The translations under genes were made by a program, and so were the position numbers. A stretch of DNA of 64,000 bases, taken from Streptomyces sp. CC228A (lineage in GTDB: Bacteria > Actinomycetota > Actinomycetes > Streptomycetales > Streptomycetaceae). The stretch covers positions 186,001 to 250,000 of the forward strand of contig NZ_JAJPUI010000005.1 in the NCBI RefSeq assembly GCF_021390935.1. The letters are read 5' to 3'. Of this stretch, positions 42,234 through 50,557 are shown piece after piece (positions within the stretch are counted from its first letter, which is position 1; each line of letters opens with the position of its first letter). The notes beneath the pieces were generated by a model. It did no database searches, was not told the origin of the DNA, and saw nothing but the letters and a program-made list of their open reading frames with translations.

Positions 42234-43262
42234 TCAGGCGGTCCGGGTGTCCGCAGCCTGTTCCGCTTCCTTGCGGAGGTGCTGCATCAGGACGGTCAGC
42301 CGGTCGTTCCCGAGGCCGTGTCCGTGACCGCGGATGGCGTCCGCGACGACCTTCCGGGTCAGGTCGCCTGCCTCGGTGACCGCCTGGCGGGCGATCGCGA
42401 GAAGCTGCTCGTCGGTGACCGGGGCCGACTTGCGGTCACCGGTGTCCGAACGGTTGGCAGGGCCGGTCTCATGGGCGGCATCCGGTGTAGTGACCGGAGG
42501 CTTGGCCAAGTGCAGGCGGGGGACCTGGCGGGGTCTGGGGACGGGCTGTCCGCCCTGGTCAGCGTCACGGCCGTCGTGCTCGGGCTCCGGCTCGACCGGC
42601 TTCCCCCGCTGTCCGGACAGGGTGTCCGGGGCATGGGCCTCCAGGGTGTCCGGCCCCGTGGTGACCGCCGCGCGGCCGGTGTCCGGGCCGGGCAACTCGG
42701 CGGGGTGTCCGGAGGCGACCGGGACTGGCCCTCGTCCGCGCCGGACCGGATAGGTGTCCGGACGGTCATCGGTGACCCGATCCGTCCGGACACCGGGCGT
42801 CTCCGGCTGTCCGGACAGCTCGCCCTCAGCTGCCCGCCGGGCGATGAGGATGTACAGGTGGACGGCTCCGGCCAGGGCGAGCGGCGCCAGGGTGGACAGG
42901 ACGCCGACGGTGACGTCGCCGAGCCGGAGCCCTGCGCTGCCGGACGCCAGCTGGTTGAGACGTACGGCGTGCAGGGCGTTGGCCCAGATACTTGCGGCGG
43001 TCGCGGTACCGAACAGCGTCCACACGTAGCAGCGGGCGGCGAGCGGGGCGGTGCGCAGGACCAGGAGGGCTCGTACCCCGTAGGCGATGAATCCGTCGAT
43101 GACCAGAGGGAAGACGAAGGTCAAGAATCCTCGGACATGGATCGCGGTGGCCATCTGCTGCAGCGCGTCGTACGAGAGTGCGCATCCCGCGCCGCCGAGG
43201 GCGACGACGGCGGCCCGGTCCCAGCCGTTGATCCGCGCCGGTACCGGCGCGATGTGGCTCAC
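42234..43262 (-). CDS. DUF2637 membrane protein
   Basis: 342 residues. Four membrane helices in the first 150 residues (AAVVALGGAGCALSYDALQQ, GFLTFVFPLVIDGFIAYGV, CYVWTLFGTATAASIWANAL, VGVLSTLAPLALAGAVHLYI) form the DUF2637 domain, found in streptomycete and mobile-element proteins. A long polar linker (160-270) and a C-terminal helical domain (DEQLLAIARQAVTEAGDLTRK onward) that could bind DNA follow, as in KorA/SpdB-like spread proteins. GTG 43262 overlaps the WhiB stop (GTGA). A role in spread or transfer is inferred. Confidence 0.8.
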   Translation of the reverse strand: MSHIAPVPARINGWDRAAVVALGGAGCALSYDALQQMATAIHVRGFLTFVFPLVIDGFIAYGVRALLVLRTAPLAARCYVWTLFGTATAASIWANALHAVRLNQLASGSAGLRLGDVTVGVLSTLAPLALAGAVHLYILIARRAAEGELSGQPETPGVRTDRVTDDRPDTYPVRRGRGPVPVASGHPAELPGPDTGRAAVTTGPDTLEAHAPDTLSGQRGKPVEPEPEHDGRDADQGGQPVPRPRQVPRLHLAKPPVTTPDAAHETGPANRSDTGDRKSAPVTDEQLLAIARQAVTEAGDLTRKVVADAIRGHGHGLGNDRLTVLMQHLRKEAEQAADTRTA

Positions 43263-43852
43263 GCCGCCGTCCCGAGGCCGTCGCGGGCCGGGAGTTTGAC
43301 GGCGGGATTCTTCAGGACCTGGGGGGCGTTGTCGGGCGTCTTCGCTGCCTCGTTCGCCTTCTTCTGCTGGTCGACGGCGCGATTGCGGATCTCGCGGCGG
43401 GTGCGGCGGTAGAGCTTCCCGGCGTGCGCCTCGGTGACCTTGAGCATCCGGGCGAGCTGCTCGGCGGGGATGTCGGCCTGATAGGCGGCGCGGACGACTG
43501 CCTTGCGCTCGGCCTTGGTGAGGTGGATGTCGCGGCCGGCCAGGGCTTCGTTGACGCGGGAGTAGCTGAGGCGGCCCCCCAACTTGCTGTGCAGGGCCTC
43601 TCGCTCCTCTTCGGTCATGCCGCCCCGGATGCCGTCGCGGTCGCCGTTCTCGAGGGCAGCGTCGAGGCAGGTGCTGCGGACCGGGCACTGCGCGCACAGG
43701 GCCTTGGCGGCGGCTATGCGGTCGACCTCGTCGGGCTCGGGGAAGAAGAGCTCGGGGTCGACCTGGTGGTGCGGGGTCGAGCGGCAGGCGGCCCGGTCGC
43801 GCCAGGTGTGGTCGCCGAGAGCTCGGGGCTGCGGGGTGTCGGTGCGGTGCAT
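43259..43852 (-). CDS. WhiB-like iron-sulphur transcription factor with HTH-like tail
   Basis: 197 residues. Residues 18-80 are a WhiB domain: Cys in RAACRSTP, then ALCAQCPVRSTCLDAAL (C-x2-C-x5-C) and the GIRGGM turn, expected to bind a 4Fe-4S cluster. Residues 100-160 (LTKAERKAVVRAAYQAD ... EQLARMLKVTEAHAGKLYRR) look like an added helix-turn-helix, not usual in short WhiB proteins. It probably regulates element genes in response to redox or development. ATG 43852 with GGAGACA. Coupled to the DUF2637 gene. Confidence 0.88.
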   Translation of the reverse strand: MHRTDTPQPRALGDHTWRDRAACRSTPHHQVDPELFFPEPDEVDRIAAAKALCAQCPVRSTCLDAALENGDRDGIRGGMTEEEREALHSKLGGRLSYSRVNEALAGRDIHLTKAERKAVVRAAYQADIPAEQLARMLKVTEAHAGKLYRRTRREIRNRAVDQQKKANEAAKTPDNAPQVLKNPAVKLPARDGLGTAA

Positions 43853-43954
43853 GGGGATGTCTCCGTATCCCCCCGGGTCGCGCTTGGGCAGGGGCGGCCT
43901 GGGGGTTGGTGCAGGTGATGAAGGCGGGCCGGTGTCGGCCGTCGCGGGGAAGGG

Positions 43955-44668
43955 TCAGGCGCTGGCGGCGGCGATACGGCGTCGCTCGGCCGCGAGGGCT
44001 CGTCTGCGGTCGGGGCCGTCGAGGATGACCCGGTCGGTCATCTCGGTGAGCCGGGACGCGACGCGGTCACCGATGTGGGCCCGCAGGTCGGCCATGCCGA
44101 GGTTGGTGGTAATCAGGGTCGGGAGCATCGCGTTGTACCGGCGGTTGATCAGCCGCATCGTGATCTCCTCGGTCCACTCACTGGTCTTCGCGGCACCGAG
44201 GTCGTCGATGATCAGCAGCGGGCAGCGTGCCAGGTCCATCAGCTCCCGCTCGCCGTCGTGGCCAGGGCGGGGCCGCAGCTCCGCGTACAGGTCGGCGGCG
44301 GTGATCGCCTTCCAGCGCAGCCGGACCCCGGCGATCAGGAGCGAGCGGACCGCCCCGTACGCCTGGTACGTCTTGCCCGTTCCCGTCGTGCCGACGATCA
44401 GCAGCGAGCGGCCCTCGGCGAGCCCCGGTGCGCCTTCGGGCCCCGGACGTCCGCCCTCGGCGACCTCGCGGACCCAGGCGGCGACGGCCGGGTGGTCGGC
44501 GACGGCGGCTCGGTAGCGGGCCGGGATACGGGCCTGGGCCGCCTGGAGCGCGGGGAGGGGTTCCGCCAGGTCGGTGAGCTTGGCGTTCGGGTCGAGGCCA
44601 CGCGAGGTCAGGATGTGGGCCAGGCGGCGGGCGATGCCGCCGACGGGCTGGGCGTCGTAGTCGAGCAT
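43955..44668 (-). CDS. DnaC/IstB-like AAA+ ATPase
   Basis: 237 residues. Walker A VGTTGTGKTYQ (about 92-102), Walker B CPLLIIDDLG (about 150-159), sensor region LITTNLGM, and an Arg-rich end. It is of DnaC helicase-loader type; the partner would be the host replicative helicase. It follows the initiator-like gene with overlapping stop/start (TGATG), a common replication pair in actinobacterial elements. ATG 44668 is chosen because GAGGAG is at a better distance than for GTG 44671. Confidence 0.86.
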   Translation of the reverse strand: MLDYDAQPVGGIARRLAHILTSRGLDPNAKLTDLAEPLPALQAAQARIPARYRAAVADHPAVAAWVREVAEGGRPGPEGAPGLAEGRSLLIVGTTGTGKTYQAYGAVRSLLIAGVRLRWKAITAADLYAELRPRPGHDGERELMDLARCPLLIIDDLGAAKTSEWTEEITMRLINRRYNAMLPTLITTNLGMADLRAHIGDRVASRLTEMTDRVILDGPDRRRALAAERRRIAAASA

Positions 44669-45606
44669 CACAGCTCCTCGGCGTAGGCGGCGGCAGGGTC
44701 GGCGGGATTGGCCCAGGCCCGGTGACCGGGCACGCTAGGCCGGGATTCCGGCCGGACCAAACCGGCGCGGGTGGCGTTCATGGCCTCGTGGACGAGGCTC
44801 GGCAGGGTGCTGGGGTGCAGGCCCTTGGCGCGGTGGAGGGCCAGCCCGGCGCGGATGTGGCCGGGTTCGATGCCCTCCGCGAGGAGCTTGGTCGTCTCGC
44901 GGCCGAGGTGACCGAGGACGCCACTGGGCGGGCGATGTATGCAGGCTGCGGCGTACTCGGCGATGAGCTGCTGAGCCGAGGTGGTCTCCGATGCGCGGGC
45001 GCTCGCGCCCCCCGAAGGGGAAGATCCTTGATCCAGGTTCCTAGGTCCAAGATCCAGGGCGTGAAGGCTCACCGCGGGTTCAGCCCTCCCTCCGTGAGTG
45101 TTCAGTGAGGACTCACTGAATGCCTCGCGACCTGCGGTTTCGTGCGTTCCGGAGGATTCGGCGGGCATTCGTGCGTCCTCAGTGAGTCCTCCGTGAGCCT
45201 TCACTGAGGACTCCGGGACGTCTCCGTGAGCCTGCGACGCATCCGGCTTCGGCTTCCCGGCGCCGTGCTTCGGGCACTCGGGGAGCCGGCTGCGGCTCGC
45301 GCGGTTGATCTTCTGGTGCCGGTGCCAGGTGACGATGTGCAGGTACCGCTTGCCTTCGTCGTCCTCGTACCGGCAGATCAGGTTGGCGGCGGCGAGCTGG
45401 ATCAGGTCGTCTTCGACGTCGACCGGCGTGCGCCCGCCGCGAACGGCCCACAGCTCTCCGCAGAGAGCGGCGGGCTGATCACGGAGGCGGCCGTGGTCGT
45501 CGGCGCGGCTGATCAGGCCGAAGAAGGTCCGTTCGGCGTAGACGCTCACCTGCGCCAGGGACTCGGACGTGAAGGCTTCGGGCTTGAAGGTGCGGATCCG
45601 CGCCAC
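44668..45606 (-). CDS. Replication-initiator-like protein with internal DNA repeats
   Basis: 312 residues. The N-terminal 95 residues (VARIRTFKPEAFTSESLAQV ... RTFFGLISRADDHGRLRDQP ... ICRYEDDEGKRYLHIVTWHR) look like the winged-helix start of phage-type replication proteins. The middle (about 115-185) encodes repeated ESS-x3-HGG peptides and corresponds to iteron-like DNA repeats at 45090-45232. The C-terminus is helical (IAEYAAACIH ... LLAEGIEPGHIRAGLALH). GTG 45606 starts 2 bases after the previous stop region. Followed by a DnaC-like loader, so a replication role is well supported; the exact family is not named. Confidence 0.75.
   Translation of the reverse strand: MARIRTFKPEAFTSESLAQVSVYAERTFFGLISRADDHGRLRDQPAALCGELWAVRGGRTPVDVEDDLIQLAAANLICRYEDDEGKRYLHIVTWHRHQKINRASRSRLPECPKHGAGKPKPDASQAHGDVPESSVKAHGGLTEDARMPAESSGTHETAGREAFSESSLNTHGGRAEPAVSLHALDLGPRNLDQGSSPSGGASARASETTSAQQLIAEYAAACIHRPPSGVLGHLGRETTKLLAEGIEPGHIRAGLALHRAKGLHPSTLPSLVHEAMNATRAGLVRPESRPSVPGHRAWANPADPAAAYAEEL
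45090..45232. repeat. Iteron-like repeats inside the initiator gene: replication origin candidate
   Basis: CTCCGTGAG occurs near 45090, 45190 and 45222. Perfect inverted repeats are TTCAGTGA/TCACTGAA (45101-45120, 4-base centre) and GTCCTCAGTGA/TCACTGAGGAC (45175-45211). TCAGTGAG or its complement is present in all. In some Streptomyces plasmids (pSLA2 type) the origin iterons lie within the rep gene, which this resembles. Confidence 0.6.
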
Positions 45607-45608
45607 GG

Positions 45609-45968
45609 TCAGCGCCTCCCGGCCGCGACCGCGCACGCCGCGGCGGCGGGGCGCAGGACACCGGTGGCAAGGTCGAGGTCGTATGCCTCGTTCCAGTTCA
45701 CCTCGGGGTGGGTGCGCATCACCCAGCGTGCGGCCGTCAGGCCCTGGGCCCGGTTGAGGGCGACAGGGCTCCCCTGCTCGTCGTAGGCGCGGGCGTGGGG
45801 ACTGGGCCAGGTCCGCTCGGGCTCACGCTGCGAGACGCGGATGATGCGAGCACCGGGCACCATGTCCGCGAGGAGGGTGGCCAGGCGACGCCGGCGGGAT
45901 CCGGCGGCAGGGTCGGTGACCTGGACGGGCCGGGCGGTGTGCGCCCTTCCGTTCCGGGACTCGGGCAT
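45609..45968 (-). CDS. First gene of the replication operon, unrecognised
   Basis: 119 residues from ATG 45968, preceded by GTGAGG in the conserved control element. The upstream in-frame GTG 45983 is itself the ribosome-binding site. Sequence is basic (RRRRLATLLADMVPGARII) with WVMRTHPEVNWNEAYDLDLA. No family recognised. It is directly upstream of the initiator-like gene. Confidence 0.65.
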   Translation of the reverse strand: MPESRNGRAHTARPVQVTDPAAGSRRRRLATLLADMVPGARIIRVSQREPERTWPSPHARAYDEQGSPVALNRAQGLTAARWVMRTHPEVNWNEAYDLDLATGVLRPAAAACAVAAGRR

Positions 45969-45977
45969 GCGAGAATT

Positions 45978-46091
45978 CCTCACTCGTAGGTGGAGTGGGA
46001 CGGCCGTTCTCGTCGAAAAGGTCAGCCGACCCGCTCCGGTTATGGATCCGCCCCCTTCGGGTGGCGGGCTCGGCGTCCGGAAGCGGCTAAC
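45978..46091 (-). promoter_or_regulatory. Replication-operon control element (copy B)
   Basis: Reverse-complement match to the element before the transfer operon (14931-15053): GTTAGCCGCT (46091-46082), ACCGG-GCGG (46040-46031), the exact 19-mer (46023-46005) and CCTACGAGT-AGG down to the ribosome-binding site. The gap between first and second blocks is 9 bases shorter than in copy A. Likely shared promoter and operator. Confidence 0.75.
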
Positions 46092-46200
46092 TTCTGGGCG
46101 CCGGTTTCATTTCCCCTCGAGGAAGCGCGTCCGTGGCGCTTGGGTGGCTCCTACTTCCCTCCCACGTGTTGACCTGACGTCGGCGTTTCCCGCCGAGGGA

Positions 46201-46286
46201 CCAGCAACATATGCAGACGGCGGTCAACACTCCAGCTGGCAGCGGGTACTGAGCCGATTCGACGCCAACTCGACATATGTCGCTGG
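46201..46286. promoter_or_regulatory. Paired operator-like inverted repeat upstream of the XRE gene
   Basis: CCAGCAACATATGCAGA (46201-46217) and the complement of CCAGCGACATATGTCGA (46270-46286) match in 14 of 17 bases, facing each other 52 bases apart. They lie in the gap between the leftward replication operon and the XRE regulator, as expected for autoregulation. Confidence 0.5.
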
Positions 46287-46631
46287 GTCAGTGGGCGGTC
46301 GTGACTCACGGCCCGCTCGGACACTGCACCCCCGCGCTCGGCGCCCAAGCCGCTGAAGAGGGCTCCGTGCCCCTCCGGGCCGAAGCCGAACACTTCCCAA
46401 AGCCCGAGAGACGAGCGCCGGCACCGATCCGTTCTGAGAGTTCTCCGCGCACTGGATGTCGCAGGGGACTCCGATCTCTCCCTCCCGCGACCCAGAGCCT
46501 TGGAAGGGTTCGAAGACGAAGATCGAGCAAGCGTGCAACGCCGCTCGCTCTTCGCTAAGCTGAAACTATTCCCGACCGAAGAAAAAGTCAACGCACTGGA
46601 TCGACTCCAGTTTGCACAAAAACGAGGTCCG

Positions 46632-47534
46632 ATGCCTGCTCGTCACTTCGACCGAGGCCGACTGCGCGCGGTACGGCGAGCCGCCGAGATCTACCAGGTT
46701 GCCGTTGGCGAGGCACTGGGAGTGTCCGACTCGGCGGTCGCCGGCTGGGAGACCGGCGCGCAGACTCCCGATCCGGAGAAACTGCCCGCGCTGGCGCGCG
46801 CGCTCGGACGGGACGTAGACGACCTGTTCCCACGGTCTGGGCCGCCCGATCTGACTGACCTGCGCTGCGATGCCGGCTACTACCAGTACGAGACGGCTGA
46901 GCTGATCGGAACCAAGAGCGCCGGACCAGTAGCGTCGGCCGAACGCGGAGAGCGACGTCTCAAGGACAAGTACGTCCCGGCCTTGGCGGCGGCGTACGGG
47001 GTCAGCCCGGAGGAGCTGCGGCGAGCGGAGGCCCGCTCGATCGCCAAGGCGCAGGGGGTGCAGGTTGACGAACCCGCACCGTCGGGAACCGGGAGTGCCT
47101 CGGCCCTCGGCACCCCTCCCGAATCGCTGGCCGAGAAGATCACCCTGCTCCTGAACAGCTCGTATCCCGGCCCCCAGGGGCCCCCCTCGGATGCGGAGAT
47201 GGCGAACGCGGTGAACGCTCACGCCGGAGAGCAGATCATCACCGAGGAGGGCTTCCGGGATCTCCGTACAGGCATCACCGGGACCGCGTCGCCGGCGGTT
47301 CTGGACGCGCTCTCAGCCGTCGTCGGTGTCTCGCGGATGTACTTCGAGCCAGACGCCGCCGTGGCTGCTCAGGTCTATGAGGGTCTTCAGCTCCTCGCAG
47401 CCGCGAAGAAGGGGGCCGTGGGCCGGGTGAGGGCTCGTGGGCTTGGCTCTCAGGGGCTGTCGCCGAAGGCGATGGCGCTGGTGAACGAGTTGGTGGCGGA
47501 GCTTGAGGAGAAGGAAGCGGACGCCGGCGAGTAA
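46632..47534 (+). CDS. XRE-family transcriptional regulator with repeated HTH units
   Basis: 300 residues from ATG 46632 (site GAGGT). The first HTH is residues 8-68 (RLRAVRRAAEIYQVAVGEAL ... SAVAGWETGAQTPDPEKL), a second, weaker one about 78-135 (AELIGTKSAGPVASAERGER). A third helical region (185-245, SDAEMANAVNAHAGEQIITE ... FRDLRTGITG) recalls the C-terminal part of EspR-like regulators. It lies beside the replication operon and may bind the shared elements at 15.0 and 46.0 kb or the inverted repeat upstream; no evidence decides. The longer frame from 46500 has no ribosome-binding site. Confidence 0.85.
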   Translation: MPARHFDRGRLRAVRRAAEIYQVAVGEALGVSDSAVAGWETGAQTPDPEKLPALARALGRDVDDLFPRSGPPDLTDLRCDAGYYQYETAELIGTKSAGPVASAERGERRLKDKYVPALAAAYGVSPEELRRAEARSIAKAQGVQVDEPAPSGTGSASALGTPPESLAEKITLLLNSSYPGPQGPPSDAEMANAVNAHAGEQIITEEGFRDLRTGITGTASPAVLDALSAVVGVSRMYFEPDAAVAAQVYEGLQLLAAAKKGAVGRVRARGLGSQGLSPKAMALVNELVAELEEKEADAGE

Positions 47535-47535
47535 G

Positions 47536-47569
47536 CGCCTGTCCGCAGCTCCTGCGTCGCGGGCAGGCG
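47536..47569. terminator. Bidirectional terminator
   Basis: Stem 47536-47546 with 47559-47569 (10 of 11 bp) directly after the XRE stop and before the end of the leftward amidohydrolase gene. Confidence 0.6.
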
Positions 47570-47575
47570 GCGTGG

Positions 47576-48772
47576 CTACTCGTGCTCCGGCGTCTTGCCC
47601 GGCTCGTGCAGGCGCCCCTCAGCGACGACGGCCCGGACCGCCTTCAGGGCGCTGAGGTCTTCGAGGGGGTCTCCGTCGACCACCAGCAGGTCCGCGCGGA
47701 ACCCCGGAGCGACCCGGCCTGTCGTCTCGCCCAGTCCGAGCGCGTCGGCCGCGTCGGCGGTCGCCATGTCGAAAATCCTGCCGTTCGGCAGGCCGAGGTG
47801 CGCGTAGAACGACAGGGCGGGCACGAGTCCGTCGAACCCTGTGCGCTGGACTCCAGCGTCGGTTCCTGCGATGAGCTTGGCTCCGGCCTCCGCCATCAGC
47901 CGTACGAGGTCGAACATGGCCGCCGCCCGCTCCTCGCCGAAGAAGCGGGGGAGCATCTGCCAGTGGGGACTCACAGCCGGGCAGACCGCGATGCCCCGGT
48001 CGATGATCTGCTTCAGGACGTCCTGCCGCAGGTCGAAACCGTCGCTCGTCATCCACGTACAGTGCTCGATCGTGTCCACCCCGGCCTCGACGGCCGCGGT
48101 GATGCCGTCCGTGCCGTGCGCGTGGGCGGCCACCGGCAGGCCGGCCTGGTGGGCCTCGTCCACCAGAGCCTGGAGTTCTTCCGGGGAGAACTGGCTCTGC
48201 CAGCTCTTCGGCCCGCCCTTGGTCAGACCGCCTCCGGTCACCATCGCCTTGATCACGGTGGCGCCCGCCTCCACGTTGCGCCGTACGAGGTCGCGGACCT
48301 CGGCTTCCCCGGAGACCTCACCGCCGAGGAAGTGGGTGTGGCCTCCAGGCGGGGTCGCGGGTGTGCCGGCGGAGACGATCCGGGGACCGGGAGTGCTGCC
48401 GCTGGCGATCTCCGCGTCCAGCTGGAGGGCGAGGCCGTTGCGGTCTCCCAGGTCACGCACCGTCGTCACGCCGCTGGAGAGGAGTTGTTCCGCGCGGCGG
48501 CGCATGTCCTTCAGCAGGGTCTCGTCGCTCGACTCGTGGAGCGTGGCCACCGGGTCCGCGCCGCCGTCGAACACCAGGTGCACGTGTGCGTCGATGAGAC
48601 CAGGCACCACTGTGCCCTCGGGGAACGCGAGGTGTGTGCTGTCCGAGCCGACCCGCTCGACGATCTGCGAGCGTGGCCCCACCGCCGTGATCGAGTCGCC
48701 TTCGACGAGGACTGCGCCATCGTCCAGATACGTTCCGGGGCCCACGAGGACTCGGCGGGCGGTGATCAGCAT
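47576..48772 (-). CDS. Amidohydrolase-superfamily metal-dependent hydrolase
   Basis: 398 residues, imidazolonepropionase/prolidase-like. Metal ligands: DAHVHLVF (about 64-71), candidate carboxylated Lys in VIKAMVTGG, HAHGT (about 219), an EHCTW His, and the catalytic Asp in AGTDAGV (about 307). Substrate cannot be told. ATG 48772 after AAGGAGG. Last gene of a leftward operon behind the MAB_1171c membrane protein and an ImmA-like protease, a combination common in streptomycetes. Confidence 0.9.
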   Translation of the reverse strand: MLITARRVLVGPGTYLDDGAVLVEGDSITAVGPRSQIVERVGSDSTHLAFPEGTVVPGLIDAHVHLVFDGGADPVATLHESSDETLLKDMRRRAEQLLSSGVTTVRDLGDRNGLALQLDAEIASGSTPGPRIVSAGTPATPPGGHTHFLGGEVSGEAEVRDLVRRNVEAGATVIKAMVTGGGLTKGGPKSWQSQFSPEELQALVDEAHQAGLPVAAHAHGTDGITAAVEAGVDTIEHCTWMTSDGFDLRQDVLKQIIDRGIAVCPAVSPHWQMLPRFFGEERAAAMFDLVRLMAEAGAKLIAGTDAGVQRTGFDGLVPALSFYAHLGLPNGRIFDMATADAADALGLGETTGRVAPGFRADLLVVDGDPLEDLSALKAVRAVVAEGRLHEPGKTPEHE

Positions 48773-48796
48773 CTCGGCCTCCTTGATCGTCGACGG

Positions 48797-49912
48797 TCAG
48801 GCGGACAGGCGCAGCGCGTCCGATACCGCGATCAGCTGACGCACGTCCGCGTCCCGGTCATCCGCCTGGGGCATTGCCAGGGGTACGGCCTGACGCGCTG
48901 GACGGGCGTCCATCCCGATCGTGGTCACGGCTTGGCGAAGGCGGTCCGCCAGCACGGCAGGGGGAAGGGCGAGGACTTCGGTGCCCTCACCCTCGCGAGC
49001 CAGATACGGGCTGATATCAACCAACCCGTCCCGGCATTCCACTATCCGCCGGTGGTAGCGCCGGTGCACGCCACGCGCCCTCCAACGATCCCAAAGCGCC
49101 GGAGAAGCCGGCCGCAGCACGTTCTCGGGGTACGCGTCGGTGAGCAGCTGCCACAGCGGGGCCAGGCGGCGGTGGTCACGGCGTCGTCGCAGCCAGAGCC
49201 GCGCCGAGGTGACCCTCGCGCGGGCCCCCGCATAGGTGACACCGGCGACGAAGAGCAGGATGGACACGACGAGGAACAGCGCGACGCCGGCCATGAGCGG
49301 CTGCGGTACGGTCCCGCCACTCCAACGGACGGCCACGAAGACCGCGCGGACCGCGCAGGCCACCGCCATCGCGCTCAGGCCCACAGCGGCCATCCACAAT
49401 CCCGTCGCGTGCGGGCGACGCGACATGCGGGCGTACTGGCGGGTCCACCGACCGGTGACCCCGAGGGCGTACATGAGGTACAGGCCAGTGACGCCGTAGA
49501 AGAAGGCGATCTGCGGGATCGTCATGTCCGCCGTACTGAAGGAGCCGGCGAAGACGTCATGGGGAACCGTCTCCGCGGCCACGACGATGGCCACGGCCAC
49601 CAGCGCTACGACGACGGCCTCTCGTCGGGCCCGTCGACGGGCGGTCGGCCCGTCGGCGGAGTACAGGTAAAAGCACATCAGGAAGTAGACCGTCAGCAGG
49701 AGCAGCACGTTCTGCACGAGCTTCGCCGTGCCATGCCCGGCCACGGTGTCGACGCCCGAAGCACCACCCGGCATGGCCAGGGGGTAGGACAGCAGGGCGG
49801 TGAGCAAGCACAGGGTGACGGAACGCAGCGGCGCGTCCTGCGGGGCCCGCGACCACTGGTAGAGCTTCCACGCCACGGCGGCGACGAGGCCCAGGAGGAT
49901 CAGTTCGGTCAT
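48797..49912 (-). CDS. MAB_1171c-like polytopic membrane protein
   Basis: 371 residues with about seven membrane helices in the first 230 (LILLGLVAAVAWKLYQW, LVQNVLLLLTVYFLMCFYLY, VVVALVAVAIVVAAETV and others), then a cytoplasmic C-terminal domain (LWQLLTDAYPENVLRPASPA ... YHRRIVECRDGLVDISPYL). This matches the MAB_1171c family, annotated as a putative transporter without proof. It starts 3 bases after the ImmA-like stop, so the two are co-translated and probably work together. Confidence 0.8.
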   Translation of the reverse strand: MTELILLGLVAAVAWKLYQWSRAPQDAPLRSVTLCLLTALLSYPLAMPGGASGVDTVAGHGTAKLVQNVLLLLTVYFLMCFYLYSADGPTARRRARREAVVVALVAVAIVVAAETVPHDVFAGSFSTADMTIPQIAFFYGVTGLYLMYALGVTGRWTRQYARMSRRPHATGLWMAAVGLSAMAVACAVRAVFVAVRWSGGTVPQPLMAGVALFLVVSILLFVAGVTYAGARARVTSARLWLRRRRDHRRLAPLWQLLTDAYPENVLRPASPALWDRWRARGVHRRYHRRIVECRDGLVDISPYLAREGEGTEVLALPPAVLADRLRQAVTTIGMDARPARQAVPLAMPQADDRDADVRQLIAVSDALRLSA

Positions 49913-49915
49913 GGG

Positions 49916-50557
49916 TTACAGCCATCCTCGTCGGTCGCCGAGGGCCGCCTGTACTCGCTGCACCGTGGGGTCCTCCGGCATCGGGGCAACATGGTCAAGC
50001 ACCGACGACCACTCCAGGATGATCGTGGCCGCCAACTCGACGGCGCACTCTTCCCCGTCGTCGTACGAGCATCGGCGGGCCACACGCCGGATCAGCGCGG
50101 GATCGAGCACCGGGATCATCGTGGCCCAGCCCTCGACGAAGTCGTCCGGAGCTTCCTGCTCCTCCTCCGCCTGCTCGTCCTCCGCCACGATGATGTGGAA
50201 CACCTCGTGCAGGATGATGTGATCCTGATGCAGCGGAGTCGTTTCCTGCTGGTAGAGCACCACGTCCATCTGAGGCGTGTCGACCCACAGCCCCGACGGT
50301 CCGGGCTTCTCCAGCGGGAAGGGCCGCAGGACAATCGGCCGTCCTCGCCTCTCGCCGAGCGCCCGGCACAGCTCCTTCACGTCCAGCGGCGGCTGGACGC
50401 CGAGGTCCCGAAGCTCGCGACGCAGCCGACGGTGCAGGTCTCGCTCCACCGTCCGCTTCTGAGCGGCACGCCACCGCCCCAAGCGCCGACGCCTCAGTCC
50501 GCCCTGCGCAGGCACCTTGTGTTCAGTCGCGTCGCGGTCAGTTTTTGCTGGCCACAT
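49916..50557 (-). CDS. ImmA/IrrE-like zinc metalloprotease
   Basis: 213 residues. Zinc site HEVFH in IILHEVFHIIVAEDEQ (about 114-129), followed by an acidic stretch; N-terminal region helical and basic (QKRTVERDLHRRLRRELRD). The family cleaves or inactivates XRE-type repressors; an XRE gene lies 2.4 kb away. ATG 50557 follows GAAGGGG and is preferred to GTG 50575. First gene of the operon with the membrane protein and amidohydrolase. Confidence 0.82.
   Translation of the reverse strand: MWPAKTDRDATEHKVPAQGGLRRRRLGRWRAAQKRTVERDLHRRLRRELRDLGVQPPLDVKELCRALGERRGRPIVLRPFPLEKPGPSGLWVDTPQMDVVLYQQETTPLHQDHIILHEVFHIIVAEDEQAEEEQEAPDDFVEGWATMIPVLDPALIRRVARRCSYDDGEECAVELAATIILEWSSVLDHVAPMPEDPTVQRVQAALGDRRGWL

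Noticed and set aside
41250..43412. 720-residue rightward ORF across the MobC and DUF2637 region
   Set aside because: It spans several real leftward genes and their boundaries and has no motif.
45101..45211. Short repeats considered as a CRISPR array
   Set aside because: The repeats are short, irregularly spaced and inverted; they lie within a coding sequence. Iterons fit better.
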